A stretch of DNA of 64,000 nucleotides. Source: Endomychus coccineus. Its lineage: Eukaryota; Arthropoda; Insecta; Coleoptera; Endomychidae. Numbering within the stretch: the first letter of the stretch is position 1; every line of letters starts with the position of its first letter. Of the stretch, positions 36,250 through 46,837 are shown one piece after another. Position numbers and translations under genes: made by a program. Below the pieces are notes generated by a model. It was not told the origin of the DNA. It was given only the letters and a program-made list of their open reading frames with translations, and searched no databases. The stretch is taken from the NCBI GenBank assembly GCA_958510875.1, contig OY294068.1:194828315-194892314 (forward strand). The letters run 5' to 3'.

Positions 36250-37500
36250 ATGGTTACTTTAACATTACAGTATGGATTAACATATAGACTTGAAGCTGAG
36301 AGTAATTTTTCAGGTGGAAGTAGAAACGGTATGTAGCTTAAGTATTTACTTTTGTTAACTACATTTGATGTTATAAATTAGTTGTCTCATTTGATATAAT
36401 GAGTGAAGAAAACCTAATTTTGTTTGTAAAAGTTTATTGCATCGCATCGTTAGTTGTATCCAAAAACATTGAAAACCTGCCCAATCTGACCACAATGGCT
36501 TAGCTTGATGCATGACGTCACATGATTCTTAACGTAAACGTACTACATGTGACTATGGGTCTAATCAACTATTTCATCATCTTCGGTTTCAGTCCCCAGA
36601 ATTTTACATACTATTCTGTGGTAGACCCAGATGAAAACTTCATAATGAACTGAAACATTGCAAATAAACAGCAAAGATCTTATTGTACGAGCATGTATAT
36701 CTCCACAAATATGAAACTTGAATAAATTTTGTAACATTCCATTCATCCACGTCAAATTACAACGGATAATGCGACAGATATTACCGTGAATAAGAATTTT
36801 AGGGTGCGATAAAAACGATGTAGAACGTAGAACAGAATGCCTCGATCGTATAAAAGATTATCTGCCTTATTCCGAGAATAACCGGATCCCGTATAGACAA
36901 AAGATAACCTTCAAAACGATGCAAAGTAGACCGGACGAAGCCATTCGATCAGCGCGACGGCGACTGTTGGGAATTCGATATTTGACCATAGGCGGTCGGA
37001 AAAGGAAGTCATCCGCGAAACATTCACGTGACTGAGTCATTACCGACCGCACCGCACGAATCCATGAAGTGTGCAAATCTGACTTAATAGTGCATCAGCC
37101 ATTACATCCGCCCCCTGCATTTCGAACAGATTTCAACGAATTCAAATTCAATGTTGTGAAATCACTCGAAATGTCATATTAGTTCGAATGGTGCGTCCCT
37201 GGGAACATCTACTGCATAAATTATTCCATCCAATCAGGGACATAGACTAAAAAATGGAAAAGGTATAATAAGGATCCAATTTCAGAATAATTGTAATTGA
37301 AGATGTCACATACCAACCAAACCTACATTTTTGTTTCAACGAGCAATCACCCCAATATTTGAAATTCAATGAGTGTCAAGAGCCTTATCAGTCTTTCAGG
37401 TTCATTTGGTGTTAGAATTTAGTAATTTTCAAACGACTTCTTTAATAACACACGTGTACCCTTAATAACACTAAGATCTAGTAATGTACTTAATAATTAG
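36250..37500. other. Unassigned; GC-richer patch 36880-37080
   Basis: The patch has many CpGs and a CACGTGACTGAGTCA word (E-box/AP-1-like), unlike its AT-rich neighbours. No coding motif recognised. Confidence 0.3.
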
Positions 37501-37501
37501 T

Positions 37502-38407
37502 TGTGTAATAAGAGTTTAGTACAGGTCACTTCCAATATTCAGAACAAAATCATTCTTAGAAAATTAAAATTTCACGTAAAATTAGAATATCTAAAAGCAA
37601 AGTAACGAGAATATCTAGAGGTTGCCAGATGTTTTCTGTTTAGTATCAATAACAAATGTAGCATGAGAAAGGTAAAAGTTTTTCTAAAATAAATATAAGA
37701 CAATTCACATCCGATCCAAGAAAGGTGATATGATATGATACCATAGCTGGCTTGATCAAGATGGTTTCAATAATTCCATAAAAGTTTCTTGTTCTAAAGA
37801 AAGTCATAAGCCGGTCAAGATGAATAACCAATATAGGACGGAAAACGAATGCTAAGCTGTGATAAATTTTTAATGTTAACGATCTGGAGGTGCTTAGGTA
37901 GCGGGTCGTTTTCCAGAATCGCTGTTGATTTTAAAATGGGAGTTTCTTCCATATACATAATTAATTGAAGTGTATCACACGTACATCGGGACGTAACGTA
38001 GTATCTAATAATCAAAATTGTAATTAAATATAATCTTGATTATAGTTGGGATGATAAGTGAAGAAGGAATGAGCTAGTACTATTTATAAAAGGGCAGACA
38101 GGTTAAGAAATCCTCATCGAAAACATTCAGACTTAAGAGGCCTCAAGAGAGGGAAAGAATTAAATATCTTATCTTTATTGGCTAAATAATTCTGGGATCC
38201 CTCCCCTAATTGTAGATTGGTTTTTGAGAAAAAGGACGCATTATAAATAACAGGAGCAATGCCAAAAACCGTTAGTTATACTTTCTAACTAGGATTATTC
38301 TCTTGAGAAATCACGTGGCACTTTGTCAAGAAGTTGATTTCGCTAAATCAGAGTTGTTTTAGATTTTCAATCAAAGCTTGTTGTTCTCAGTGTTTATTCA
38401 AGTTCAA
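37502..38407 (+). repeat. LTR-like repeat, copy 1
   Basis: It matches 44092-44803 in inverted orientation along most of its length: TGTAATAAG.GTTTAGTACAGGT at one end, TTTCAATCAAAG.TTGTTGTTCTCA at the other. It holds TATAAAAG at 38085-38092, about two thirds of the way in, as expected of an LTR with a U3 promoter. No internal retroviral-type coding region adjoins, so a solo LTR is the best explanation. A clear target duplication is not visible. Confidence 0.55.
38085..38092 (+). promoter_or_regulatory. TATA box in LTR-like repeat
   Basis: TATAAAAG followed by GGCAGACAGG. The inverted copy at 44.4 kb preserves AAAAGGACAGATAGG at the corresponding place but not the full TATA word. Confidence 0.45.
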
Positions 38408-38800
38408 GTTCAATGATACTGTCATTGTTTGGCATAGATCACTATGTAGTGTTCAGGTCTGGGATGTTTGAGGGTATGCTGAGAAACTAATTTAATTGTA
38501 CTCAAACCATATTTTGATCCTGCTGAAAGATGAAATTCCCATTTTCATAATGCTCCATCGCAGTAAGCTTCTTCCTAAGATCCTTTGGTATTTTTGTAGC
38601 ATTTATGGTATCATCCAAAAAGTCAACTCTGCACATACAATTGCTTCACATACAACTCTCTATTTTATTCCCTTCAATTATTCAACTAGAAACAGCACGT
38701 CATTGTCTTTCAGCTTTGTTTCTCCATTAAATATGTACACTTAATCTTCCACAAAATCTTCTTTGAAACATTTGTTGATTGAATGCTTTCTGCTTCAGAT

Positions 38801-38911
38801 GCTTCCTAAGATTTATTGAGGAAGTGGCAGCAGAATCTAATACATTATCTCATTCAATTATTTATTCTGCATCAGATTCTGCTTCCACTTACTCAAAAAA
38901 TCTTATGGAGC
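38801..38911. repeat. Long hairpin
   Basis: The arms 38801-38841 and 38871-38911 are reverse complements at about 35 of 41 positions and enclose 29 bases. Transcribed, this would fold into a single stem of roughly 40 pairs, in the size range of a microRNA precursor or a small foldback element. Confidence 0.75.
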
Positions 38912-38914
38912 ACC

Positions 38915-39880
38915 GGCAAAAATAATGCCACTTTCGATATATCCGAGGAAATCTCTCACGTAAGAGAGACACGATTTCATACTCAGCGGGAATAAATTTG
39001 TATAAAAACTATCTGTTGTATTGAAAGAACTATTACGTTCATTAACCTGTTTCGAGGAGAAAATTGAATTGTTAGACAAATCTTCAGAGAGTAAAAAATG
39101 AGGAATTCGTATGTAAATGTATGTAAATTCAATTCGTTGTTCAGACTGAAACATTGAAAATGGAACTGCATGCTACTTTTACCAATATTTTTCTACTTCA
39201 GATGGAGAATTGAATCGGAAAACTTCTGTAAGTGCAATAAATTTGTTACATAAATAGCTCATAGGTTTCCTATCATTCAAGAAGAATAATATTATCTAAC
39301 GTTCCTCAACGGAATTATTGATTACAATTCCCCTCAGAGAGTTGTCTCTTTCAATATATTCTCTTCTTCGAGGGAAGACAATTAATTTGAATGCATAATT
39401 ATCTTTGGCGTTTCCTAATTCAATTTCTTCCGATCGTGTATGAAGTTACTGAATAGGTAAACCTTTGAAATATTTATTCAAGAAACTGAATTGGGCGTTT
39501 CCTTCAATACTTTGTCCACTATCCTCGAATAACGAATATTCTAACTGTACTGAAACATTTCCAGAGAGTAAAATCAAATTATCACCATTTTATTTTGAAA
39601 TAGCTATTATCCAATTTTATAGTTTTAATAAATTTTCACAAACATCCATTTTATTAAACAAAACGTGACATGTTTCATCACACGGTAGCTTTATCAAACA
39701 ATGGCTTTACAAACTATGGTTTATTCCTTAAATATTAAAATTTTATTAAGAAGGAAGGTATGAGTGAGGTACGTGTACAGTAGGACAAGATTTACTTACA
39801 AATAAATTTAATAATGGAAAATTGGTAAAGTCTTTCTGATGATTTAAAATGTTTGGGGCGGTGAATTTATCTAAGGTTTA
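38915..39880. other. No gene seen
   Basis: AT-rich, short frames only. No motif. Confidence 0.4.
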
Positions 39881-39884
39881 ATTC

Positions 39885-40020
39885 TTAGTATTATACAGAT
39901 GGCCATACATTATTTTCTGTAAATATTGTTTAGAGATTCCTGTATAAGTCCCATCGAAATCTGAACAATTTAATTTATATACCGTGTGGATTTGTTTATC
40001 TTTGGGTATTAACGGTTTTG
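39885..40020 (-). mobile_element. Penelope-like family A C-terminal fragment
   Basis: The reverse complement reads CACACGGTATATAAATTAAA then TTGTTCAGATTTCGATGGGACT, matching the GIY-YIG start of copy 1 (VxKLNCSDxDGTY). It lies head-to-head with the plus-strand fragment at 40190-40610. Confidence 0.65.
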
Positions 40021-40189
40021 GTAACTTCATTGCTGTTTATATCATTTATATATGACGTACCAACAAAATCTATAACAATTGTACTTCACATATAAATTGT
40101 ATAAACAATAGTAAAGATAATTCCATAACATTAACATCAATGCCGAAGACCTCAGAGAAAATTAAGAAATGTTTGGAAAAGTTTGACAT

Positions 40190-40610
40190 ATATTTTGCGC
40201 TTAAGCCGGACTAACTTTGTCGGTAAATATTTTTCAAATCTAAGCCCCTTAATTCCTAAAGATAATCAAACCCACACGGTGTATAAATTAAATTGTTTGT
40301 ATTGAGATGGAATATAGCAAATTTCACGAAAAAGAATGTATGGCCATAAGTATAGTAATAGAAACAAGAACTTACAAGATTCCACCGCCCTTGCTAACCT
40401 TTTTTTTATTATAACCTTCAGTTCAATCACAAAAATGTTAATATATAAGTTAAAAAAAATATAATGGAAGATCTATTTAGGAGATGAGTCACATAAAACG
40501 TGAGCCCTAAGTAAATCATAGAACCAATGTACAATCATTGAGTCAAATTTATATAAATTCAATTAACTAAATACTTGCAAATTCCTACATACCTCTTTAT
40601 AATGTTTAAA
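40190..40610 (+). mobile_element. Penelope-like family A C-terminus and 3' UTR start
   Basis: CACACGGTGTATAAATTAAA, GTATGGCCATAAGTATA, CCACCGCCCTTGCTAA and TTGAGTCAAATTTATAT match copies at 985-1330 and 51.4-51.8 kb in the same order. Stops disrupt the GIY-YIG frame. Together with 39885-40020 it forms a divergent pair. Confidence 0.65.
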
Positions 40611-40614
40611 TTGT

Positions 40615-42100
40615 TTATATGTAGAAAGCTGACTTAATAAATCAGTAATATTGGTGCAGCAATATACCTTTTCTGCCGAAGTCATAAAATTCGAAACACA
40701 TCTGTTTAACATTGCAAAGTGATTTTGTTTCTCAGACTGTTTTGTCCGGTCCTCGAGATATGACATCTTCAACTATAGAAACATTACTGTGCAGTTGTCT
40801 TCTCATATAGATTCATATATTTTATTAATTAGTGTGTTACAATTGTAACACATTTCTGTTAATTGAAATTAATGCTATAAAGGCGCGCAGTGCTTAGCTT
40901 AAGGAATTCCGTGGTTTATTTCTCGTATCTATCTGTTCAACCTTGTTGGATTTTCTCATTTCTTCGGAAAGGTTTAAATAAAAGCGTTCGGCGGGAAATA
41001 AAACAAAACCACGGAAAATAAATGTAATTTCGATGTAGAGGGAACCGGTGATTTTCCTGAAAGATACATTTCTGACCGAAAATGAAATCAACGTCAGTGA
41101 AGAGGCAACTTAAGCGATAAGGTCGTTAGAAACGAACAGATACGTGCTACGATAATGACGGAACAGTCACTCAGAATCCAGCTCTATCTAAAACATCATC
41201 TATGAGAGTGGCTTGACATAAATTCACCCCCTACGTTTCGCTCTGATTTAATATGAACGACGTAATTTATCGCTAAGTAAGCGTTTAGAGGAATGCATAA
41301 ACTGTCAGAGTAGGCTGGGCTGGGCTCGGCCTCTGTGTATTATGTGTGTGACGCAGACCGTGCCAGCCAGCAGTTTTTGTAAATTTTTAGGCGGAAGCTG
41401 CGTCGCTCAGATATGCAAAACAGTTCTGCTTTTTGCCTTCGGCTTTCTATTTACCTTCGTTCCCACTATACCACCCACACAGGAGTCTTTGCTTATGGAA
41501 TGTAACCCTAACTATATTAGCTTTTGATATTTATCAACAATAACACAATACTACAATTCCAAACAGTAGTAAATTAATTCCAAGTGTATGGAAATGGGCA
41601 TACTTTGGAATTCGAGTCTTTGCTATATTACCTTTTCGATATCTATATTCGGGAAAAGTTTATATTGCATTTTAATGAAGCAGAGCTCGTCTGGATTAAG
41701 TGAATATCTCTAAACAAAATTGCTCAAGTTTGGAGGAAAATTATCCTGTGGAAAATTGAATTGGGGTATGTGTCGTTATTCGCTCATTTTCTATTCACAA
41801 ATCTTATGAAATCAGAGTTAGTAGCGAAAGGTTCAATATATTTGCAGCATCGAAATGATTCTGTTCAATCATGCTCAAAAGGTATTTTCACATTATTATA
41901 TAATATATTGTAAAGGGATGTGAAATATTGATATTGGAAAATCGCAATATAGCATCGGTTGAGTAATGAGTTACAGAAAGAAATGTATTTCATTTCATGA
42001 ATATCAATATTGGATGAATAAGAATTTTTATTCGATCTCATAGTCAAACAACTGTATTAACATAATGAGATTTGGATAATCCACAGTCCGCAATCTACCT
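40615..42100. other. No gene seen
   Basis: Short frames without motif. GGGCTGGGCT at 41315-41335 is a minor GC-rich repeat. Confidence 0.35.
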
Positions 42101-42305
42101 CTTGTAATTTTTACAGCCAGCGATTTTCAGCGACAGCAGCTAATTGCCAGCAGTTTACCACCGTGTCAGTTTATCCCATGAAAAATTTACCACCAGCAAT
42201 TGATTGCTAGTAGTTTAATATGTAAATTGGCGTTAAATTGTTTATGAGGTAGACTGTCGCCGAGGTAACTGCCAGTGATTACTTCTTGGCAGTGAATAAC
42301 TGAAT
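42100..42305. repeat. CCAGCGATT/CCAGCAATT-rich segment
   Basis: Several words of CAGC.ATT type occur here. The last 26 bases (GCCAGTGATTACTTCTTGGC at 42266) recur with two changes at about 45733. GCCA and TGGC flank the word, giving a small inverted repeat. Confidence 0.4.
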
Positions 42306-42326
42306 GTTTTTGTTTCATTATATATA

Positions 42327-43639
42327 TGTTACTGTGAATGTCCGATATTAGTGAATGTTAAGATGCACCAGTGTATGTCGACAATCACCAATATTAATGG
42401 TGTAAGTCCGAAATTATTTCAATATTTTTCTTTGTTTTGGACATACACCGGTGAATGTTAACATACTCCAAGGCAATTTTGTGTGTCTTAGATACTGCAA
42501 TTTACTAATTACGTGAATGTTGACACACGCCAGTATTTGTTCGAAATTAAGTCAGAAAGTTAGAGTGCTATTGTTCTCTATTTTTTCCACGCCGACCACC
42601 CGTCGCCGCACCGCTAATAGAGCAGAATATCAGAATCCGAAATATGTTTACTATGCGACAGAAAAGAGGCATCTAAAAGAAATATATAATTAGCGAAACT
42701 TGGACTTCAAGATCAAGGGAAAAAAATGCTTTAAGTATGGAAGGCAAATTTTCCTCCTGCAAAATGTGAAGAGACTGTAAGGTTGCGTGTTCCTGATGTC
42801 GACAGAGGTAGTACAGATTCCAGAAATATCCTTTATTGTTTTACAAATGTGGATGGTGACTATTATCAATTGGCTACAAAACATGGGACATTATCACAGA
42901 TGTATACTAGAAATCAGTTTTCCATCTGTAAGGAAAATTTTATCAATATATCCGAAACTTATTCTACAAAAATATTAATGCGTGAAAATGTTGCTTTGGA
43001 ATCAAGATTTGGAGGACAAGGATATAAGCGTTGCAATTGTGCACAAAAATGCAACACCAAGAAGTGTAACTGTAAAGTTCGTGGAGTTATTTGTAATACT
43101 TAATGCCATAACAGTTTGCCATGTACTAATAAATATTTTTTTTCTATTCTTATAGCGAAAAATGCTGTAATACCTAATTACCTATAAGTAGGTACGTTGT
43201 AACGAATGAATATTTTTTGAATTCTATAACCAATAGGGCAATAAATAGCAATAATAATAAGTGTACGTTATTGTTTATCTTACTTGGCAGGTAATGCTAT
43301 TTGTATTACTGATTTAAGATTTTGATTAGTAAACCAATTCTATTTGTTCTATTTATTATAGTTCTATGATTTTATTTATTGTAACAATTTGTTAGTTCAT
43401 TTTAAATCAGACTCGAACTTCTGTTTTGCCGATATCTTTGCTAAATTTTCATAATTTAACTCATCATGAAGAGAATGAAGATTAACCAAGTAGTCGTGGT
43501 GTATGATAACATTCACTGGTGAATGACCGAAAACATAAAGAACAGAATGAATAACAAACAATCACCAGCTAGCTTGGTGGTTGTTAACATACACCAGTGT
43601 ATCTTAAGATACACTCCGCTTCGGACATTCACAGTAACA
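42327..43639 (+). mobile_element. Ginger/KRBA2-like integrase DNA transposon, deleted copy
   Basis: The ends are perfect 18-bp inverted repeats, TGTTACTGTGAATGTCCG, flanked by TATA on both sides (42323-42326 and 43640-43643), a clean 4-bp target duplication. Inside each end lie several GTGAATGTTAACATACACCA-type subterminal words. The plus strand between them encodes the C-terminal tail of an integrase of the KRBA2-like type. TGT-starting inverted repeats, 4-bp duplications and a retroviral-type integrase fit Ginger-type cut-and-paste elements. The element is 1313 bp long, so the zinc-finger and catalytic integrase core (D,D-E) have been lost. Confidence 0.75.
42640..43103 (+). pseudogene. KRBA2-like integrase C-terminal tail
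   Basis: In-frame and near-frame translation gives a KMLxVWKANFPPAKCEETVRL stretch, then RVPDVDRGSTDSRNIL, YYQLATKHGTLSQMYTRNQF and FGGQGYKRCNCAQKC, ending in CNTKKCNCKVRGVICN. The VP.VDRG..D.RN, KHG.L...Y.R.QF and cysteine-rich CxC...C tail are the features I associate with insect proteins annotated as KRAB-A-domain-containing 2-like, whose core is an rve integrase. A stop at 43101 interrupts the last cysteine cluster, since the frame continues as CHNSLPCTN after it. The catalytic core is absent upstream. Family assignment is from memory of the pattern and needs a database search. Confidence 0.7.
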
Positions 43640-43644
43640 TATAC

Positions 43645-44090
43645 ACTAGTATAAATACAGATATAATAATGTGACAAGTCATAAAATATGTAGCACATGG
43701 TCAATAAACATATCTATGTATCTATCATATTGTAACATAGCTCTCCCTTGTTGAAACTCTATAAAACTACTTGAGGAATTTTTATTATTCCTAATCCTCA
43801 ATCTATTTATTCAATGACAGTGTGGCCATTTAATTTAGAAAACCATGACACGTTGGAGTTTGATCCCAATCATTGATTAGCCAGAACAAACGTTGAAAAA
43901 TATCACTGACCCTCACCCATTTATTTCACAAAACACTCAAGATTTTACAGACTGGGGAGGAAGTGGAAGAGTAAACGCCAATATTAATCAGATAAACCAG
44001 TACTCAACAACAACATTAAAATCAATAATGATAATAATTCAGGATGAACCTAGGGGATCGAAACTGAACGAACTGATTTGAATATATTAT
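43645..44090. other. No gene seen
   Basis: Spacer between the integrase-type element and the inverted LTR-like copy. Short frames only. Confidence 0.4.
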
Positions 44091-44091
44091 T

Positions 44092-44803
44092 GAAGTCGAA
44101 ATTGAATAAAAATTGAGAACAACAAACTTTGATTGAAAATCTAGAACAACTTTGACTTAGCGAAATCCACCCTTGTTGCCAAAAACACTCCGAAGAAACT
44201 AATGAGTTAAATTAATTTAAATTGGTTAAGTGTCACGTGATTTCTAAAGAGAATAATTCAAGCTAGAAAATATAACTGAAGGTTTTAGGCATTGTCCCTG
44301 GTATTTGTAATGCGTCCTTTTTCTCAATAGCCAATCTACAACTAGGAAAAGGATAGCTGACTTGTTTAACCAATAAGCAGTAAGATTCCTCTCTTGAGGT
44401 CTCTAGTTCAGAATATTTTCGGTGAGGATTTGTGAACCTATCTGTCCTTTTCTGAATATTACTAACTGATTTGAATGTACATATTATTTCAACTATAATA
44501 AAGACTATGTTTGATTACAATTTTGATTGATGATCAGATCTCAATTTACGTATAGAAAGACGTGTAAAACTTCCATATTAATATCAATAATGATTCTGGA
44601 AAAAAGAGCCTACTACCTAAAGATCTCCAGTTGGTTGACATTAACATTTATCGAAGCTTGCATTCGTTTTCCGTCCTATATTGATCATTCATCTTGACAG
44701 GTTCATGATTTCTTTTAGAACTAATTTGTGTTTATTTTAGAAATTCAGTCACTATTTCTCAGGCTAAAATCAATAAAGAAATAACCTGTACTAAACCCTT
44801 ATT
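44092..44803 (-). repeat. LTR-like repeat, copy 2 (inverted)
   Basis: Reverse complement of 37502-38407 with several internal gaps, so it is about 200 bp shorter. Both ends of the repeat are retained. It is 5.7 kb from copy 1 and in the opposite orientation. Confidence 0.6.
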
Positions 44804-44929
44804 ACAATATGTATGAATCCCTCTCATATTGAAATCCAGACAAAACATTAAATTCACATTTTCGAATTGTTTGATTTGAACATATTTTTGAATAAATCTG
44901 AGGGTGAATCGGGGTGTGAAATGATAAAT

Positions 44930-45175
44930 TTAGAGCCATGTTTTACTCAGTTCTTTTGTTGCTATACGTGAAATTTTGAAATTTATTTCAGGGTTAAATT
45001 GGTGACCATTCTCTATCGGCTGGTTAGCGAATTGAGAAAATTCAATATTAAGACAACGTATGTGGTATTTTAATCTAATTGCGGATATTCCATAAGTTCT
45101 ACCTACATAGCTTGCTTGGCAAGAGTTACATGACAATTTTTCCATTTTGTCTATTGTCCTCACTAGTCAAAAATG
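44930..45175 (-). pseudogene. Penelope-like GIY-YIG fragment (family D)
   Basis: The minus frame reads MEKLSCNSCQASYVGRTYGISAIRL, then KYHIRCLN, SQFANQPIENGHQFN and INFKISRIATKE. The CxxC..YVGRT segment followed by R.K.H and the H/Q...NGH..N spacing fits the C-terminal GIY-YIG nuclease of PLEs. It differs from families A-C, hence a separate label. The RT part is absent and the frame is cut on both sides. Confidence 0.6.
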
Positions 45176-45384
45176 GGTTGTTAAGAGTATTCGAAGATTT
45201 ATATGATATTTTTGATATGGGTTTAAGAATATTCGAGATGAGGGGGTAAAGAGTAGACTGATGGTAGTATCTATCTATACATTGATTGTGAGGAATAAAA
45301 CTTAATTTACATTATAATTTATCAAAATGATCTCACACTTGAGTAACACAAACCTATTGACGAAAATATATTTGACATAATGTG

Positions 45385-45465
45385 TTATTGTGACCTATTT
45401 CTCAAGAATTTACATTTAATTCATACCTGGGTCAAGAATCATTATTATACTGTAATAAGTAGTAG
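45385..45465 (+). mobile_element. Penelope-like family A-type 3' terminus
   Basis: GTGACCTATTTCTCAAGAAT followed by TTCATACCTGGGTCAAGAATCATTATTAT matches 24690-24765. No coding part adjoins in this orientation. Confidence 0.5.
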
Positions 45466-45486
45466 TGCATTAAAAAATTCTTATAA

Positions 45487-45565
45487 AACGTCACTAAGGA
45501 GGTTCAACTAAATCTATAGGCAACAAGGTTGCGTATAGATGTAGTTGAATTTCCTTAATGACGTT
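45487..45565. repeat. 79-bp near-perfect palindrome
   Basis: The arms 45487-45524 and 45528-45565 are reverse complements over 38 bp at roughly 33 positions, with a loop of only three bases. The central words are GCAAC/GTTGC. As RNA or single-stranded DNA it would fold into one long hairpin. Confidence 0.8.
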
Positions 45566-45836
45566 CTTTAATATTCTTAACAAATATGCATACTAGCAGT
45601 GTAATTTATCGAATACTATAAGTCGGTTTAGATACAACTGAACATTTAAAACATGTTAATTTTTTTAAGAACATATTTTAACATCCTTCAGTTACATGAC
45701 AAAATTACAGGCAATTGTATATGAATATTCTGCCAGCGATTACTTGTTGGCAGTACATTGCTTATACGATAAAATGACGTTCATTATAAGCTGGTGTAAT
45801 CATTTTCCTTGGAATTATAACCAGTTAATACCTATG

Positions 45837-46525
45837 CCTATCTTCGAAATATTGAGAATATAACAAATCGAATTTCCAAAATCCATAATATTTCTACTCG
45901 TTTTCCCATACTTCATTTAGAAGGTGTTTATAGCATTCCCTGTTCTTGCGGTAAAGTGTACATTGGTGAAATAGGTCGTACAGTAGTCACCCGTGTAAAA
46001 GAACATGCGTGGTGTACAAGGCTCCTTGACACCAGTAGATCTGCACTTGCGGAACACAAGTTTGACACCACTCATTAAATTCTTTTCGAAAATACTAAAA
46101 TCGTAGCCCGAATCCCAAACTTCTATCAGCAAAAAATTCTTGAAGCGATAGAAATCCTGAACATCCGAATAATCTAAGCCATGACTCAGGATATTACTTT
46201 TGTAACATTTGGAAATCCATCCTCGAAAATTCAACTTCACGCATGATCACACAACGGCAGGGTCAGATGCCAGAACGGAGTGAACCACCGGAATAAAGGC
46301 AGTGAACAGTATAGCGTGAAGGTTCTTTCACACAATAAATACCGCTACAGAAACCAGAAGAATCAGTTTCACTCCAAGCCTCAAGCCTGCCCTGAAGATG
46401 CCGCCTGTAATGTTTGACGTAACGTCGGCATCAAGTCAAGCTATTGTGAAGCGGAATCTATCCGGAAGCGATGAATTTCCAAGATTAACTATTCGCGGAA
46501 GTCTGCTATTCAAGAAAACCAATTA
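45837..46525 (+). mobile_element. Penelope-like family B, 5'-truncated copy
   Basis: It aligns by eye with 60180-60905. IPCSCGKVYIGEIGRTVVTR near 45935-45995 is the GIY-YIG start, followed by the C-terminal region and a 3' UTR ending in a degenerate hammerhead-like CTGAAGATGCCGCCTGTAAT...GTAACGTCGGC segment. About 75 bp are deleted between TTTCCCATACTTC and TTATAGCATTCCCTG compared with the 60 kb copy. Frameshifts and a stop (CTCATTAA) interrupt the frame. Confidence 0.8.
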
Positions 46526-46529
46526 ATAT

Positions 46530-46835
46530 TTAATTGTATTGAATTATTTATTTCAAAGTAGCATTCAATTAACATTGTCAAGCTTTCAATTATAAACTGA
46601 CCAAATTGATTAGAGTGGTGAATTCCATTCTGAATATAATGACTATACTCGTAATAGAGGTAATTTTATTGCATTATTTTGCTGTGGGTGTTAATAATAG
46701 GATCATAGGTTTATAAATTATAAAATCAAATGAAATTGGACGTTACTCTTTCCTCTCTATTCAATATTCTAGATTTTACATCAGTGTTAGCTATTGTGGA
46801 TATGACATTCAAAAAGTATCAAAATCTATAATATA
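46530..46835. other. No gene seen
   Basis: AT-rich spacer between PLE-B and the mariner. Confidence 0.4.
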
Positions 46836-46837
46836 TA

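Noticed and set aside
45917..46240. 107-codon minus frame
   Set aside because: Antisense shadow of the PLE-B GIY-YIG coding region on the plus strand.
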